From positions 672,778 through 694,061 of the forward strand of contig BFEA01000203.1 in NCBI GenBank assembly GCA_003427395.1: a stretch of 21,284 nucleotides of DNA, given 5' to 3'. This stretch comes from Chara braunii. Its lineage: Eukaryota > Streptophyta > Charophyceae > Charales > Characeae. A model generated the notes under the pieces. The model ran no database searches and had not been told where the DNA came from. It saw only the letters and a list, made by a program, of their open reading frames with translations. Shown in pieces: positions 1-7,007 of this stretch. How positions within the stretch are numbered: the stretch's first letter is position 1; every line of letters begins with the position of its first letter. The position numbers and the translations under genes are program-made.

Positions 1-76
1 AAAAAAAAAAAAAATCAGGAAAAAGAAAAAAAAACGCTCTACCTAAGCGTGGCTGGAAACGGGCGCCTATCATCTC

Positions 77-189
77 ACTGGGAACTCTCAGGTTCCCAGT
101 CACTTCTGAACGCGCCAGATGGCGCGTTACTTTCTTCTCCCTCGTTGGCTAATGCCAACGGTCATATCACGTCGTGGCCTAGCCACGAC
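77..189. repeat. Series of four perfect short hairpins
   Basis: Four perfect inverted repeats follow one another with about 8-14 bases between them. They are ACTGGGAAC (77-85 with 92-100, 6-nt loop), AACGCGCC (109-116 with 121-128, loop AGAT), CGTTGGC (143-149 with 154-160, loop TAAT) and GTCGTGGC (171-178 with 182-189, loop CTA). The stem sequences differ from each other, so this is not a tandem repeat of one unit; what recurs is the hairpin format. No coding potential is seen. Function unknown. Confidence 0.85.
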
Positions 190-255
190 TTACTGGCCGA
201 GGTCCCACCAGCGAAAGGGTAGGATCGAGCTCCTGAACCCGGACGCGTTTTAAGC

Positions 256-299
256 AGAGGTGCAGAAGGCAGTTCAGCCTCGATTCCCTGCCCACCTCT
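256..299 (+). repeat. Hairpin enclosing a T-arm-like (B-box-like) motif
   Basis: AGAGGTG (256-262) pairs with CACCTCT (293-299). Inside lies GCCTCGATTCC (about 278-288), close to the tRNA B-box consensus GGTTCGANTCC. There is no recognisable D-arm, anticodon arm or CCA end, so this is not called a tRNA. It resembles the acceptor stem plus T-arm half of a tRNA and recurs in other forms in this window (567-577, 11160-11170, 13160-13173). Confidence 0.5.
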
Positions 300-344
300 A
301 TAGAGCCCGTATCTGGGCGCTTACGTGTCTAGATGCGGGGTAGA

Positions 345-373
345 CTATTATTATTATTTATTTATTTATTTTT
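345..373. repeat. TTA/TTTA microsatellite
   Basis: A run of TTA then TTTA units directly precedes the A-rich tract at the U6-like fragment. It marks the left edge of the repeat unit shared with 10986-11859, because sequence to its left is not shared between the two copies. Confidence 0.85.
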
Positions 374-390
374 CTATTTCCAAAAAAAAG

Positions 391-446
391 AAAAAACTCG
401 AACCATTTCTCGATTTATACGTGTCATCCTTGCACAGGGTCATGTC
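391..446 (-). pseudogene. U6 snRNA 3'-end fragment (copy A)
   Basis: Read on the minus strand, this segment contains a degenerate CCCTGTGCAAGGATGACACG, then TATAAATCGAGAAATGG, then a T-run. That is the order of the 3' part of plant-type U6 spliceosomal RNA (the CCCCTGCGCAAGGATGACACG block, the ATCGAGAAATGG end and the Pol III T-run). The 5' half of U6, including the ACAGAGA box that pairs with the 5' splice site, is absent, so it cannot be a working U6 gene. It is more degenerate than the copy at 10986-11054. It is fused on its 5' side to an unrelated repeat body. A chance match is unlikely because a second diverged copy has the same boundary. Confidence 0.75.
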
Positions 447-529
447 ACCTCAGCGCGACTGATTTCAGCCGCGCAATCTCGAAGATCGCACGGCCGCAAT
501 CGGCCTCGCCCATCCTGATGTCATGGGAT

Positions 530-626
530 GCTCCAAAAGGAGCTAGCCCGGTAGTGCAGTCAGTCAGATTCGATCCCTGTGCCTGCAGGGTAACAGTCTG
601 GCGGCAGTACCTACTGGGCTAGCTCC
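530..626. repeat. tRNA-like long palindrome with A- and B-box-like motifs (copy A)
   Basis: GGAGCTAGCCCGGTAG (539-554) pairs with CTACTGGGCTAGCTCC (611-626) at 15 of 16 positions. On the minus strand the right arm reads TAGCCCAGTAGG, a full match to the tRNA A-box pattern TRGCNNAGYNGG. The loop carries GATTCGATCCC on the plus strand (567-577), close to the B box; its complement is also B-box-like. A smaller GCTCC-AAAA-GGAGC hairpin (530-543) overlaps the left arm. Because the arms are palindromic, orientation is ambiguous. A normal cloverleaf cannot be drawn, so this is a tRNA-related or mimicking module, not a tRNA gene. Confidence 0.6.
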
Positions 627-1219
627 TTCTCACATCAGGGAAGGAGCAACCCCTCGATATGAAGGGGTTTTGGTGCCCAGCAGGCCCCCGTCCGACGCCT
701 AGCAGGTTATCCCTGCCAAGCCTACTCACTACCGTGGCCGGCAGGCAGGGTCGGCAGCCGACAGCCTTAGCAGTTGCCTTACCCAGCCGGCCTTAACACC
801 ATCACCCTCGGCCCTCGTCGTCGAGACCCCGCCGATCCGAGCTTCCTACCCCGGCGCACCGCGGCCCTATACCCGACGCGGGCGCTCTTTTTAGCCCGTT
901 TAGGCCCTGAATCGCGCGGCTTAACAGCCGTGCGACCTAATTATAGGTAGACTAGGTCTTAACTTTGGTTATCCCATGACCGCACACTACTGCGGCCTCG
1001 TCGCAAACCGCGGACGACAGTGCCGACTCCCGCTATCCCGCACGGACGTCGATGACGTCAGGTTCAAAAAAAGTTTAGGTCTCTCAATCATAGTGCTGGT
1101 CTTGAATAAACTTTGGCGACGCCAATCTCATCCAGTCCTCCAATTTCGTGAACATGTCAGACAGCGTCCGACGTTGAAAAACACGGGCAGATACCCGTGT
1201 CAGGGTTTCTGCCCCGACA

Positions 1220-1671
1220 GCGGCACCAAGCAAATCCCCAACGCCTACCAACCAGTGAGAAGATCCATGGAGAAATACCATCGTGAACACACTTACCTGT
1301 CCAACCCACACTCCTCTCGATCCATCACCCTCACCTTTGCTTTCAACGTTGATGGTGCTGGCAAACCATACCCGTCGCGGCCCTTTACTATCACCTCTTC
1401 ATAGCAACCCCACCCTATACGCGCGATGCACCACTCCCATCACCGTCCACCCCGTAATCATCACTCAAAGCCTCTCCCTCCACCTCACGCCACCGCAAAC
1501 CCTCTCTCCCGTCATCGCGTTGCTCCACCGCTTGTCGCCTCCCGGCGCCGCATGACTTCGCGCCGCTCCACCGCTGTTACCGCCCGGTGCCGCTCGGCTC
1601 GATTGCGCGGGCGGGGCGCAACGCTCCCGGCCGCGCTGCGCCCCCAAAGACTGAGTACCTTGCTTTCCACT
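1220..1671. other. No gene seen; C-rich spacer
   Basis: C-rich sequence with short open frames in several phases and no recognisable domain. It becomes CpG-rich at 1550-1640. No repeat shared with the rest of the window was noticed. Confidence 0.5.
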
Positions 1672-2068
1672 AGCGGTTAATGGAAGGCTAAAAATTCGGG
1701 GTTTTTCGCCGCGTTGCTACAAGCAATGTTGTCGAAACTTTTGCGAACAAACTATGCAGGGTCATAATACAAACATGAAAAAACCAATCAGGCTAAAAAA
1801 AAACGAAAAAATCAAAATCAAGAGTACTATAAAACCCTTTTCGGAGTAGCTTTCAAAGTTCGCCAAAGTTTTTTTTGAGTTTGGCGTTTTTGCTAAGCTT
1901 TTTGTTACTGCTCCAAATACAGCGAAACTGAATACAGATATACCCTAAAGCACATATATAACAGGTAAAAAGAAAAACCGAGAAAAAAGTAAAAATTCAG
2001 GGAAATATGGCAGTTTTGGTGAAAAATTCGCCAAAATTCGCCGAATTTTGGGCCTTCCATTAACCGCT
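1672..2068. mobile_element. Non-autonomous inverted-repeat element (MITE-like)
   Basis: AGCGGTTAATGGAAGGC (1672-1688) is repeated inverted and without mismatch at 2052-2068, and similarity continues inward (AAAATTCGG). The 397-bp element is AT-rich and has no ORF of note. Its interior carries repeated TTCGCCAAA-type motifs, including a CGCCAAA/TTTGGCG pair near 1860-1890. Size, terminal repeats and lack of coding capacity fit a MITE-like DNA element. I cannot see a convincing target site duplication: the flanks are CCACT on the left and TCTCT on the right. The superfamily is therefore not assigned. It ends 6 bp before the first catalytic Asp codon of the Ty3 integrase that follows. Confidence 0.65.
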
Positions 2069-2069
2069 T

Positions 2070-3114
2070 CTCTCGATTTCACGGACATGGGGAAGGTGAG
2101 CGAGGGAGGATATTCACAAGTCATGGTCATTGTGGATCATTTTTCCAAATTTCTGAATTTGATTCCTCTACCTCCTCATGCACCAACTGAGCTAGTGATC
2201 GAAGAATTTCACTAGTAGTACATTCTGCAGTACGAACCCCCGAAAACTCTTGAGAGTGATCGGGATACCAGGTTCATTAGTGCTGATTGGAAGGACTTCA
2301 CTTCGCAGATCTATGACATTAAACTCAACAAGACTTCTGGTCGACACCCCGAAGCCAACGGATTGGCAGAGGAAATCAACCAGACTGTCATTCAACTACT
2401 TCGCGCATTAATTGTTCTAGATCAGAACACGTGTGACAAAGAGTTACACAAAGTGAAAGGGTTGTACAACAACTCCATTCACTCTGCAACTGATGTGACA
2501 CCGAATCAGCTGCAATATGGTTGGCAGTTGCACAATCCTCTCTCCTATTTTTTCCCCGAACGGTCCCTTGGTCTGACGCCCGGCATGTCGGCCTACAATG
2601 CCAAGTATGCACGCCTGCTCAAAGCTGCGCAGCAAGGAACAAGCGTCAGCATGCCATGATCAAATAAGCTAACAAGTCGTGCAAAGAAGGGAACTTCAAA
2701 GTAGGGAGTTATGTCTGGGTCAAAACGTTTGAGTTTTCTGACGAAGAGGGCGTATCGCGAAAGCTTCTTCCATTATACTATGGCCCTTGGCAGGTTCTAA
2801 AGGTGATTGGGGATGATTTTGGTCCTTCGTATGTGATTGACGTGCCTTCTCATCTGCGCACATATCCGGTCTTTCACGCATCCAAACTATTTCCACACAT
2901 CGATGCCAAGACTTTTCCCTTTCGAGACCCTATGATACCTCGTCCTATCGACGACGGCCATGAGATAGACAGAATTGTTTCCCATGAAGGAAGAGGAAGG
3001 AACAGACAGTACAAGGTTCACTTCCTCTATCACCCGTTGAAAGAATTTTTCTGGATCGACCGAAAAGAGTTGCTAAAGAATGCTCCACGTGTTGTTAACG
3101 CTTATGAACGATAG
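2070..3114 (+). pseudogene. Ty3/gypsy integrase and C-terminal chromodomain-like segment (element A)
   Basis: This is the 3' part of a Ty3/gypsy pol. It begins inside the integrase core at the first catalytic Asp (SLDFTDM, codon 2075-2077) and continues with VIVDHFSKF, the second Asp in SDRDTRF (near 2258) and the catalytic Glu in ANGLAEEIN (near 2368). The C-terminal part has GSYVWVKT, YYGPWQVLKVIG and VFHASKLFPH, then a chromodomain-like end (RQYKVHF … FFWIDRKELLKNAPRV). Integrase would insert the element's cDNA; a chromodomain may guide it to chromatin. It is broken: two adjacent TAG codons (2213-2218), a frameshift near 2635-2660, another stop (TAA) soon after, and loss of gag, protease, RT, RNase H and the integrase zinc finger. 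The left end abuts the inverted-repeat element. The stop at 3112-3114 looks like the natural end. Confidence 0.85.
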
Positions 3115-3253
3115 ATCGCTGATGGACATACTGCTAAGTTTTCTGCAAAACTCACTCCTCACGGTCTTACTAAATCTCTCTTTCTGATCTACGCCTATGA
3201 TGCATTTTGTGCCGACTCTGAATGAGCTACTCGCTCGAAGGGACCTCGCTCTT

Positions 3254-3262
3254 GAGAGGGGG
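3254..3262 (+). promoter_or_regulatory. Polypurine tract of element A
   Basis: GAGAGGGGG lies about 140 bp after the pol stop and directly before TGTAGTG, the expected place for the plus-strand primer of reverse transcription at the 3' LTR border. The call rests on position and base content. Confidence 0.6.
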
Positions 3263-4174
3263 TGTAGTGTAGTGACCCGCCAAAAACACAGACTGAGAAC
3301 ACTGCTGATTTCTGGGATTTGCTGCTGGAATGAATGCCTTGCTGAGATCCCGCATTCTGCTGTGGTTTCTGTGTGTGTGTGCGTGCCTGCTGGTTTGCAT
3401 GCCTGTCTGAGTGCTTGTCGGCTGAGTGTGTGTGTGTGACCCGCAAGGGTACTTGTTGGTGGAAAGGCCCCGCAGGGCCGGTACCTACCTGTGGCCGTGA
3501 CTTTGCGGGTTGCAGTGAGGAAAACACTCAAGTAGCGGGGGTAGGCCCACGGCACTTAGAGCAGCAGGGAAAAACACTCAAGTAGCAGGTAGGCCGGTAC
3601 CACTCAAGTAGTGGTAGGAGTGTCGGGTACTGGAGGCCGAGAAGAAGAAGACAAAAAGTTGGCATTTTTAGAGGCCCAGTAGCGGTAGGTTAGAGGTAGG
3701 CCGGTACCAGTCCAAGTAGCCCGGGTCTAGGGCATGTCCGGACGATAGCATAGCGTGCAATGATGTTTCCCTCTGAAAGGGAGGAGGTACCGGTTGTTGG
3801 GAGGCCGCTCAGCCTAGGAAGTCACCGCCCAAGAGGCTAGTAGGCCGCTATATCTTCCGGAGGAGCAAGTAGCTCCTCCTCATTTGCAATATGCAAGGAT
3901 TGGCGACATGCTGCTGGAGCACAGCGCTGGACTGATACAGCGCTGCCTGGAGGTGAAGGGCAGCTAGGCACTCAGCCTGGCTATGGCAAGCAGCCCAGCC
4001 TGAGGAGGAGGAAGAAGGGGGCCAAGGAGGAGAGTGGCGAGGCACCTAGCAGGCTATGGTGGACACCATCGTCATCACCTTGTTGGGCACTGCATCTGGA
4101 AGGCCCCAGTTGGGGTAGTGCCGCACCAAGGAAGCTCGAGGCAGAGTCAGGCATGGCGGCTTAGTCAGCAGCGG

Positions 4175-4256
4175 CATAGCTGCTTTGGGTTGTCCTTTGG
4201 ACAGGAGTGCAGTGCCATAGCTGCTTTGGGTTGTCCTTTGGACAGGAGGGCAGGGC
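4175..4256. repeat. 41-bp direct tandem duplication
   Basis: Two adjacent 41-bp units (4175-4215 and 4216-4256) share CATAGCTGCTTTGGGTTGTC and the following bases, differing only near the end (GAGTGCAGTGC versus GAGGGCAGGGC). They lie inside the candidate LTR of element A. Confidence 0.9.
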
Positions 4257-4326
4257 CCTCAGTAGTCCGCCATAGCCTAGGCATGTGAGAGGAGGAACAA
4301 GGAGGGAAGCCATAGCTATGGTGGAC

Positions 4327-4331
4327 TTGTT

Positions 4332-4364
<33 letters not shown>

Positions 4365-4365
4365 G
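4327..4365. repeat. GTT trinucleotide microsatellite
   Basis: Essentially uninterrupted TTG/GTT units from about 4334 to 4365. Confidence 0.95.
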
Positions 4366-4414
4366 AGTCAGCAGTAAGAGGGAACTTTGGATATAGATTC
4401 TGGTTCATCCACTC

Positions 4415-4432
4415 ATTGTTATTATTATTATT
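4415..4432. repeat. ATT trinucleotide microsatellite
   Basis: Short TTA/ATT run inside the candidate LTR. Confidence 0.85.
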
Positions 4433-4518
4433 GGGAGAAGAATAAGATTGGTGAAGTGAAGGAGGAGGAGGAAGGTGGAGAGAGAAGGGGGATTTGTCAT
4501 TGGTCTTGCTAGTGTACA

Positions 4519-4538
4519 TCTTCTTCTTCTTCTTCTTT
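4519..4538. repeat. TTC trinucleotide microsatellite
   Basis: TTC units followed by more imperfect pyrimidine-rich sequence to about 4566. Confidence 0.85.
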
Positions 4539-4666
4539 TCCTTCTTCTCCTCCTTTCCCTCTTCTCTGGTCCCTATCTCTTTGCAAGTGCTTTCATTTCT
4601 TTCGCAATTGGGTGGCATTGTCTTTCATTGTGAATTTGCACTTTGGGGATGACCAGGATCGTAACA

Positions 4667-5059
4667 TTTTTGAAAAAAAAAAAAAGGAATGCACCCCTAC
4701 CAGCTACTACTACTCCCTTGCCCCGTTCATGCTCCCTTCTACTCTACTCGTTCCTAAACCTTAGCAACCGTCGTACACCACCTACCTGGCTGGTTAATAA
4801 TCCCTAAGACCCTAACCCTCCTGTGCCCAAGAGGGCTTTGAGGCCCTAGGTATACCCTCCCAACAACCTCCTATGCCCCTTAAGAACTGGTGGCGGTTCA
4901 TGTCCACCGTCCTCCTCCTGGTCTTCCGCATGGGAGCCTTCAATCCTACACCGATTCGAAATGAACCACGAACACATTCCATACCCCACTTCTACGAACT
5001 CAGCGATGGGGCCAACACCAACTTCTCAACCAAGGTTATCCCCGCAAGCTGGTTAGCCC
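4667..5059. other. No gene recognised between the two Ty3 remnants
   Basis: An A-run (4673-4685) is followed by C-rich sequence. An open frame from 4873 runs into element B, but its first part has no recognisable motif; Ty3 similarity becomes visible only near 5060. Some of this may be unrecognised decayed RT/RNase H sequence of element B. Confidence 0.4.
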
Positions 5060-6710
5060 CTCACCAAGAAAGACATCACGTCGCGCCAAGCCCATTGGTT
5101 AGACTTTCTTGCCCAGTTCAAAGCAACCGCGTTGCCGATGCACTCTCTCGATGCCCCGACCACAAACCCTCTGAGAAAGTCTACGCCGCCATGACTCATA
5201 TCCAGCTCCTCCCATCACTCCACCACCGGTGCACCCAAGGCTACCTCTCTTGTCCGAATTTCTCAACATTTTACAACAAACTTCGTGACCTCGACTTAGT
5301 CCCCGACTACTCCCTTCATGACCAACTTCTTTACATTGACACCAACGACACTCGCCGACTTGCATCCAAGACGCACGTGGCCTCCGTACCAGCTCTTGGC
5401 CGAACATCACAACGCCAAGACTGCGGGACACCTCGGGTTCCAGAAAACCTTCGACACCATCTCCCGCTACCTCTATTGACCTTCCCTGCTCGCCGACGTC
5501 AAAGCCTACACTCGCTCATGCCCCACATGTCAAGTCGTCAATCCCTCAAACCGTGCCAAGCCCGACAAACTACAATCATTGTCGATCCCCACCCACCGGT
5601 GGCAGTCCATTTCCATGGACTTCGCCTGTGGTCTCCCCAAGTCCGACCGCGGACATGAGTGCATCCATGTCATTGTTTGCCGCCTGACTAAACGCGCCCA
5701 CTTCATCCCTTGCACCACATCGCACAACGCCAAGGACATCGTTATTCTCTTCTTCGACCATGTCGCACACCATCACGGTCTCCCCGAGAACATCATCAGC
5801 GACCGTGATCCTCGCTTCCTTTCACAATTATGGAAACACCTCTTTAAAGCCTATGGAACCACGCTCAAGTATAGCACTACATTCCACCCACAGACCAATG
5901 GACAAACCGAGAAGATGAACGATACTTTCCAACAAATCTTGAGGAAGTATTGTCATCCACATCAACACGATTGGGATCAGTTGCTCACCGCCGCCGAGAT
6001 CGCCTACAACAATGTTGTCTGTCCTTCCACCGACATGACTCCATTCTACCTCAACCTTGGCTAACATTCGTGCTTGCCCTCCGACTTCCTGCTCCCCTCG
6101 CAACTCAACCCCTCCACCCCCTGCCCTTCTCAGTGAATGGGTAGCAACAATAAACATACTCCTCAGAGAAGCTACCGAAGCCCTTGAAAGAACACAAGAA
6201 CAACAAGCCAACAAGACTTATAAGCACAGATGTGACGTGTCATTCAAAAAAGGGGACAAAGTCTGACTCTCCCCCAAACGCTTTCAACCCGAACACGGCT
6301 TGTCCAAGAAACTTTCGAACAAATGGCTCGGTCCCTTCCCCATCATTGAACAAACCTCCCCCGTCAATTACAAGCTCCAACTCCCCCCTGACATGAGTCG
6401 TGTCCACCCTGTCTTCCACGTAGAATACCTAAAAGAATTCCATGAATCCTTATCCCAATTCGCTGACCGCCCATATCCTAGACCCCCGCCAATCACGTTG
6501 TCGAGCGCATCGGCCCCCTCCTTTTCTCCCGAAGAGGCGGGAGCCCTCCCGACCATGCCACGCAGGAGTTTAAACAAAAACTATAGAGACAACTTGGGGA
6601 CGACGCAAAACATTCCGCGAACCGCCGAGACAGCCGCGGTTGCGACGTCCCTTTGCCGCTCTAGCCGGGTGCGCCAATTGTACATCCCGCGGTCCCCTAC
6701 GACAGGATAG
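5060..6710 (+). pseudogene. Ty3/gypsy RNase H end, integrase and C-terminus (element B)
   Basis: In order: the end of RNase H (SRQAHWLDFLAQF, then SNRVADALSRCPDH after a deletion and frame change), the integrase HHCC zinc finger (AEHHNAKTAGHLGF … SCPTCQ), and the catalytic core with Asp in SISMDFACGLP, Asp in ISDRDPRF and Glu in NGQTEKMN. The C-terminus has KKGDKV, KWLGPFPI and SRVHPVFHVEYLK. All three catalytic acidic residues are present. Breaks are TGA at 5477-5479 where the family has Trp (YWP), TAA at 6062-6064, a frameshift near 6133 and TGA at 6264-6266, again at a usual Trp. The core is otherwise open for about 580 bp. Gag, protease and most of RT are missing, and no clear chromodomain is seen. 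Sequence and base use differ from element A, so this is another Ty3 lineage. Confidence 0.87.
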
Positions 6711-6734
6711 GTTCTCGCGGGGCACAACTTGCTT

Positions 6735-6762
6735 CCCTAAGGGGCTGTCACCACCCTTAGGG
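6735..6762 (+). promoter_or_regulatory. Possible LTR start of element B, within a hairpin
   Basis: CCCTAAGGG (6735-6743) pairs perfectly with CCCTTAGGG (6754-6762). Between them lies TGTCACC (6746), which could be an LTR start just after a purine stretch (AAGGGG). The following sequence soon becomes the group II intron RT fragment on the other strand, so any LTR is truncated here. The hairpin is certain; the LTR reading is tentative. Confidence 0.35.
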
Positions 6763-7002
6763 GTATATTCCTACCGAGCGGGGTTCATAAATAGGTTCTA
6801 AGATTATTCTAAGAACTTCTTGTACGATCCTGTCCTGGAAGCATGATACTCCCAATGGACGCTTTTCGTTCTTCCCAGGTTTTGGCAGAATACGAGTTGC
6901 TCCCCATTCAAATTCTCCTTTGACTATCGCGTCTCGAAGCTTCAAAAGTTTTTCAAGCGAGGTACTGACCCACGTGCAAAAGTTTTTACATGCAGAGGTG
7001 GG
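6757..7002 (-). pseudogene. Group II intron reverse transcriptase/maturase fragment, likely organelle-derived
   Basis: The minus-strand frame is open from 7002 to the stop at 6757-6759. It contains LEKLLKLRDAIVKGEFEW, then ILPKPGKNEKRPLGV, then DRIVQEVLRIILEPIYEP. This is the N-terminal RT signature (RT-0 to RT-2a) of group II intron-encoded proteins, which copy and help splice self-splicing introns in bacteria and organelles, and differs from the LINE and Ty3 RTs nearby. It stops right after EPIYEP, where intact proteins continue toward the HGFRP block, so palm, catalytic YADD, maturase and endonuclease domains are missing. A TGA lies upstream (7003-7005). A transferred piece of mitochondrial (or plastid) DNA is the simplest reading; upstream minus-strand sequence to about 7200 could be intron RNA domains, which I could not verify. 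Confidence 0.75.
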
Positions 7003-7007
7003 TCAGT
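6964..7007. repeat. 10-bp inverted repeat
   Basis: ACTGACCCAC (6964-6973) pairs with GTGGGTCAGT (6998-7007). It sits at the 5' edge of the intron RT frame and could belong to intron RNA structure. Confidence 0.75.

Larger units (their letters stand above)
391..1219 (-). repeat. U6-tailed composite repeat, copy A
   Basis: Copy A aligns by eye with 10986-11859 in the same order. Shared blocks are the U6 3' fragment, a TCCAAAAGGAGCT hairpin, the long palindrome ending CTACTGGGCTAGCTCC, the block around AGGCCCTGAATC (about 902-913), and a closing block with CAGGGTTTCTGCCCCGACA (1201-1219). Minus is chosen because the U6 part reads that way and ends in a T-run, as a Pol III transcript would. No ORF of the region resembles a known protein. 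Similarity between copies is patchy in the middle (about 640-900), where both are rich in hairpins of different sequence. Unit length and true ends are uncertain. Confidence 0.6.
3263..4666 (+). mobile_element. Candidate 3' LTR of Ty3/gypsy element A
   Basis: The segment begins TGTAGTG right after the polypurine tract and could end …CGTAACA at 4666, giving the TG…CA ends of an LTR, 1,404 bp long. The start is better supported than the end. Inside are GT microsatellites, three CACTCAAGTAG motifs (3525, 3575, 3601), a GGAGGAGC/GCTCCTCC hairpin near 3857-3877, a 41-bp duplication and GTT, ATT and TTC microsatellites. The matching 5' LTR is not in the window, so identity between LTRs cannot be used. 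There is no coding content; reading frames through the TTC and GTT repeats are low-complexity artefacts. Confidence 0.45.

Noticed and set aside
391-446. Functional U6 snRNA gene
   Set aside because: Only the 3' half is present and no ACAGAGA box or U6-type upstream promoter was seen; same for 10986-11054.
333-518. Short open frame with a similar translation to one at copy B (SAAQSRRS / STAQSRRS)
   Set aside because: The similarity is DNA-level repeat homology on opposite strands around the U6 fragment, not a conserved protein.
530-629. Functional tRNA gene
   Set aside because: A- and B-box-like motifs are present, but no cloverleaf with anticodon arm can be formed and the copies vary in the loop; same for 11123-11219.
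976-1404. 142-aa open frame
   Set aside because: It lies across the end of the U6-tailed repeat, has no recognisable domain, and the homologous part of copy B (11470-11859) is not open in the same way.
3073-3555. 160-aa minus-strand frame
   Set aside because: It overlaps the end of Ty3 element A and its LTR start on the opposite strand, translates through GT repeats and has no domain.
4316-4618. 100-aa minus-strand frame
   Set aside because: Its Lys, Thr and Asn runs come from TTC, GTT and ATT microsatellites.
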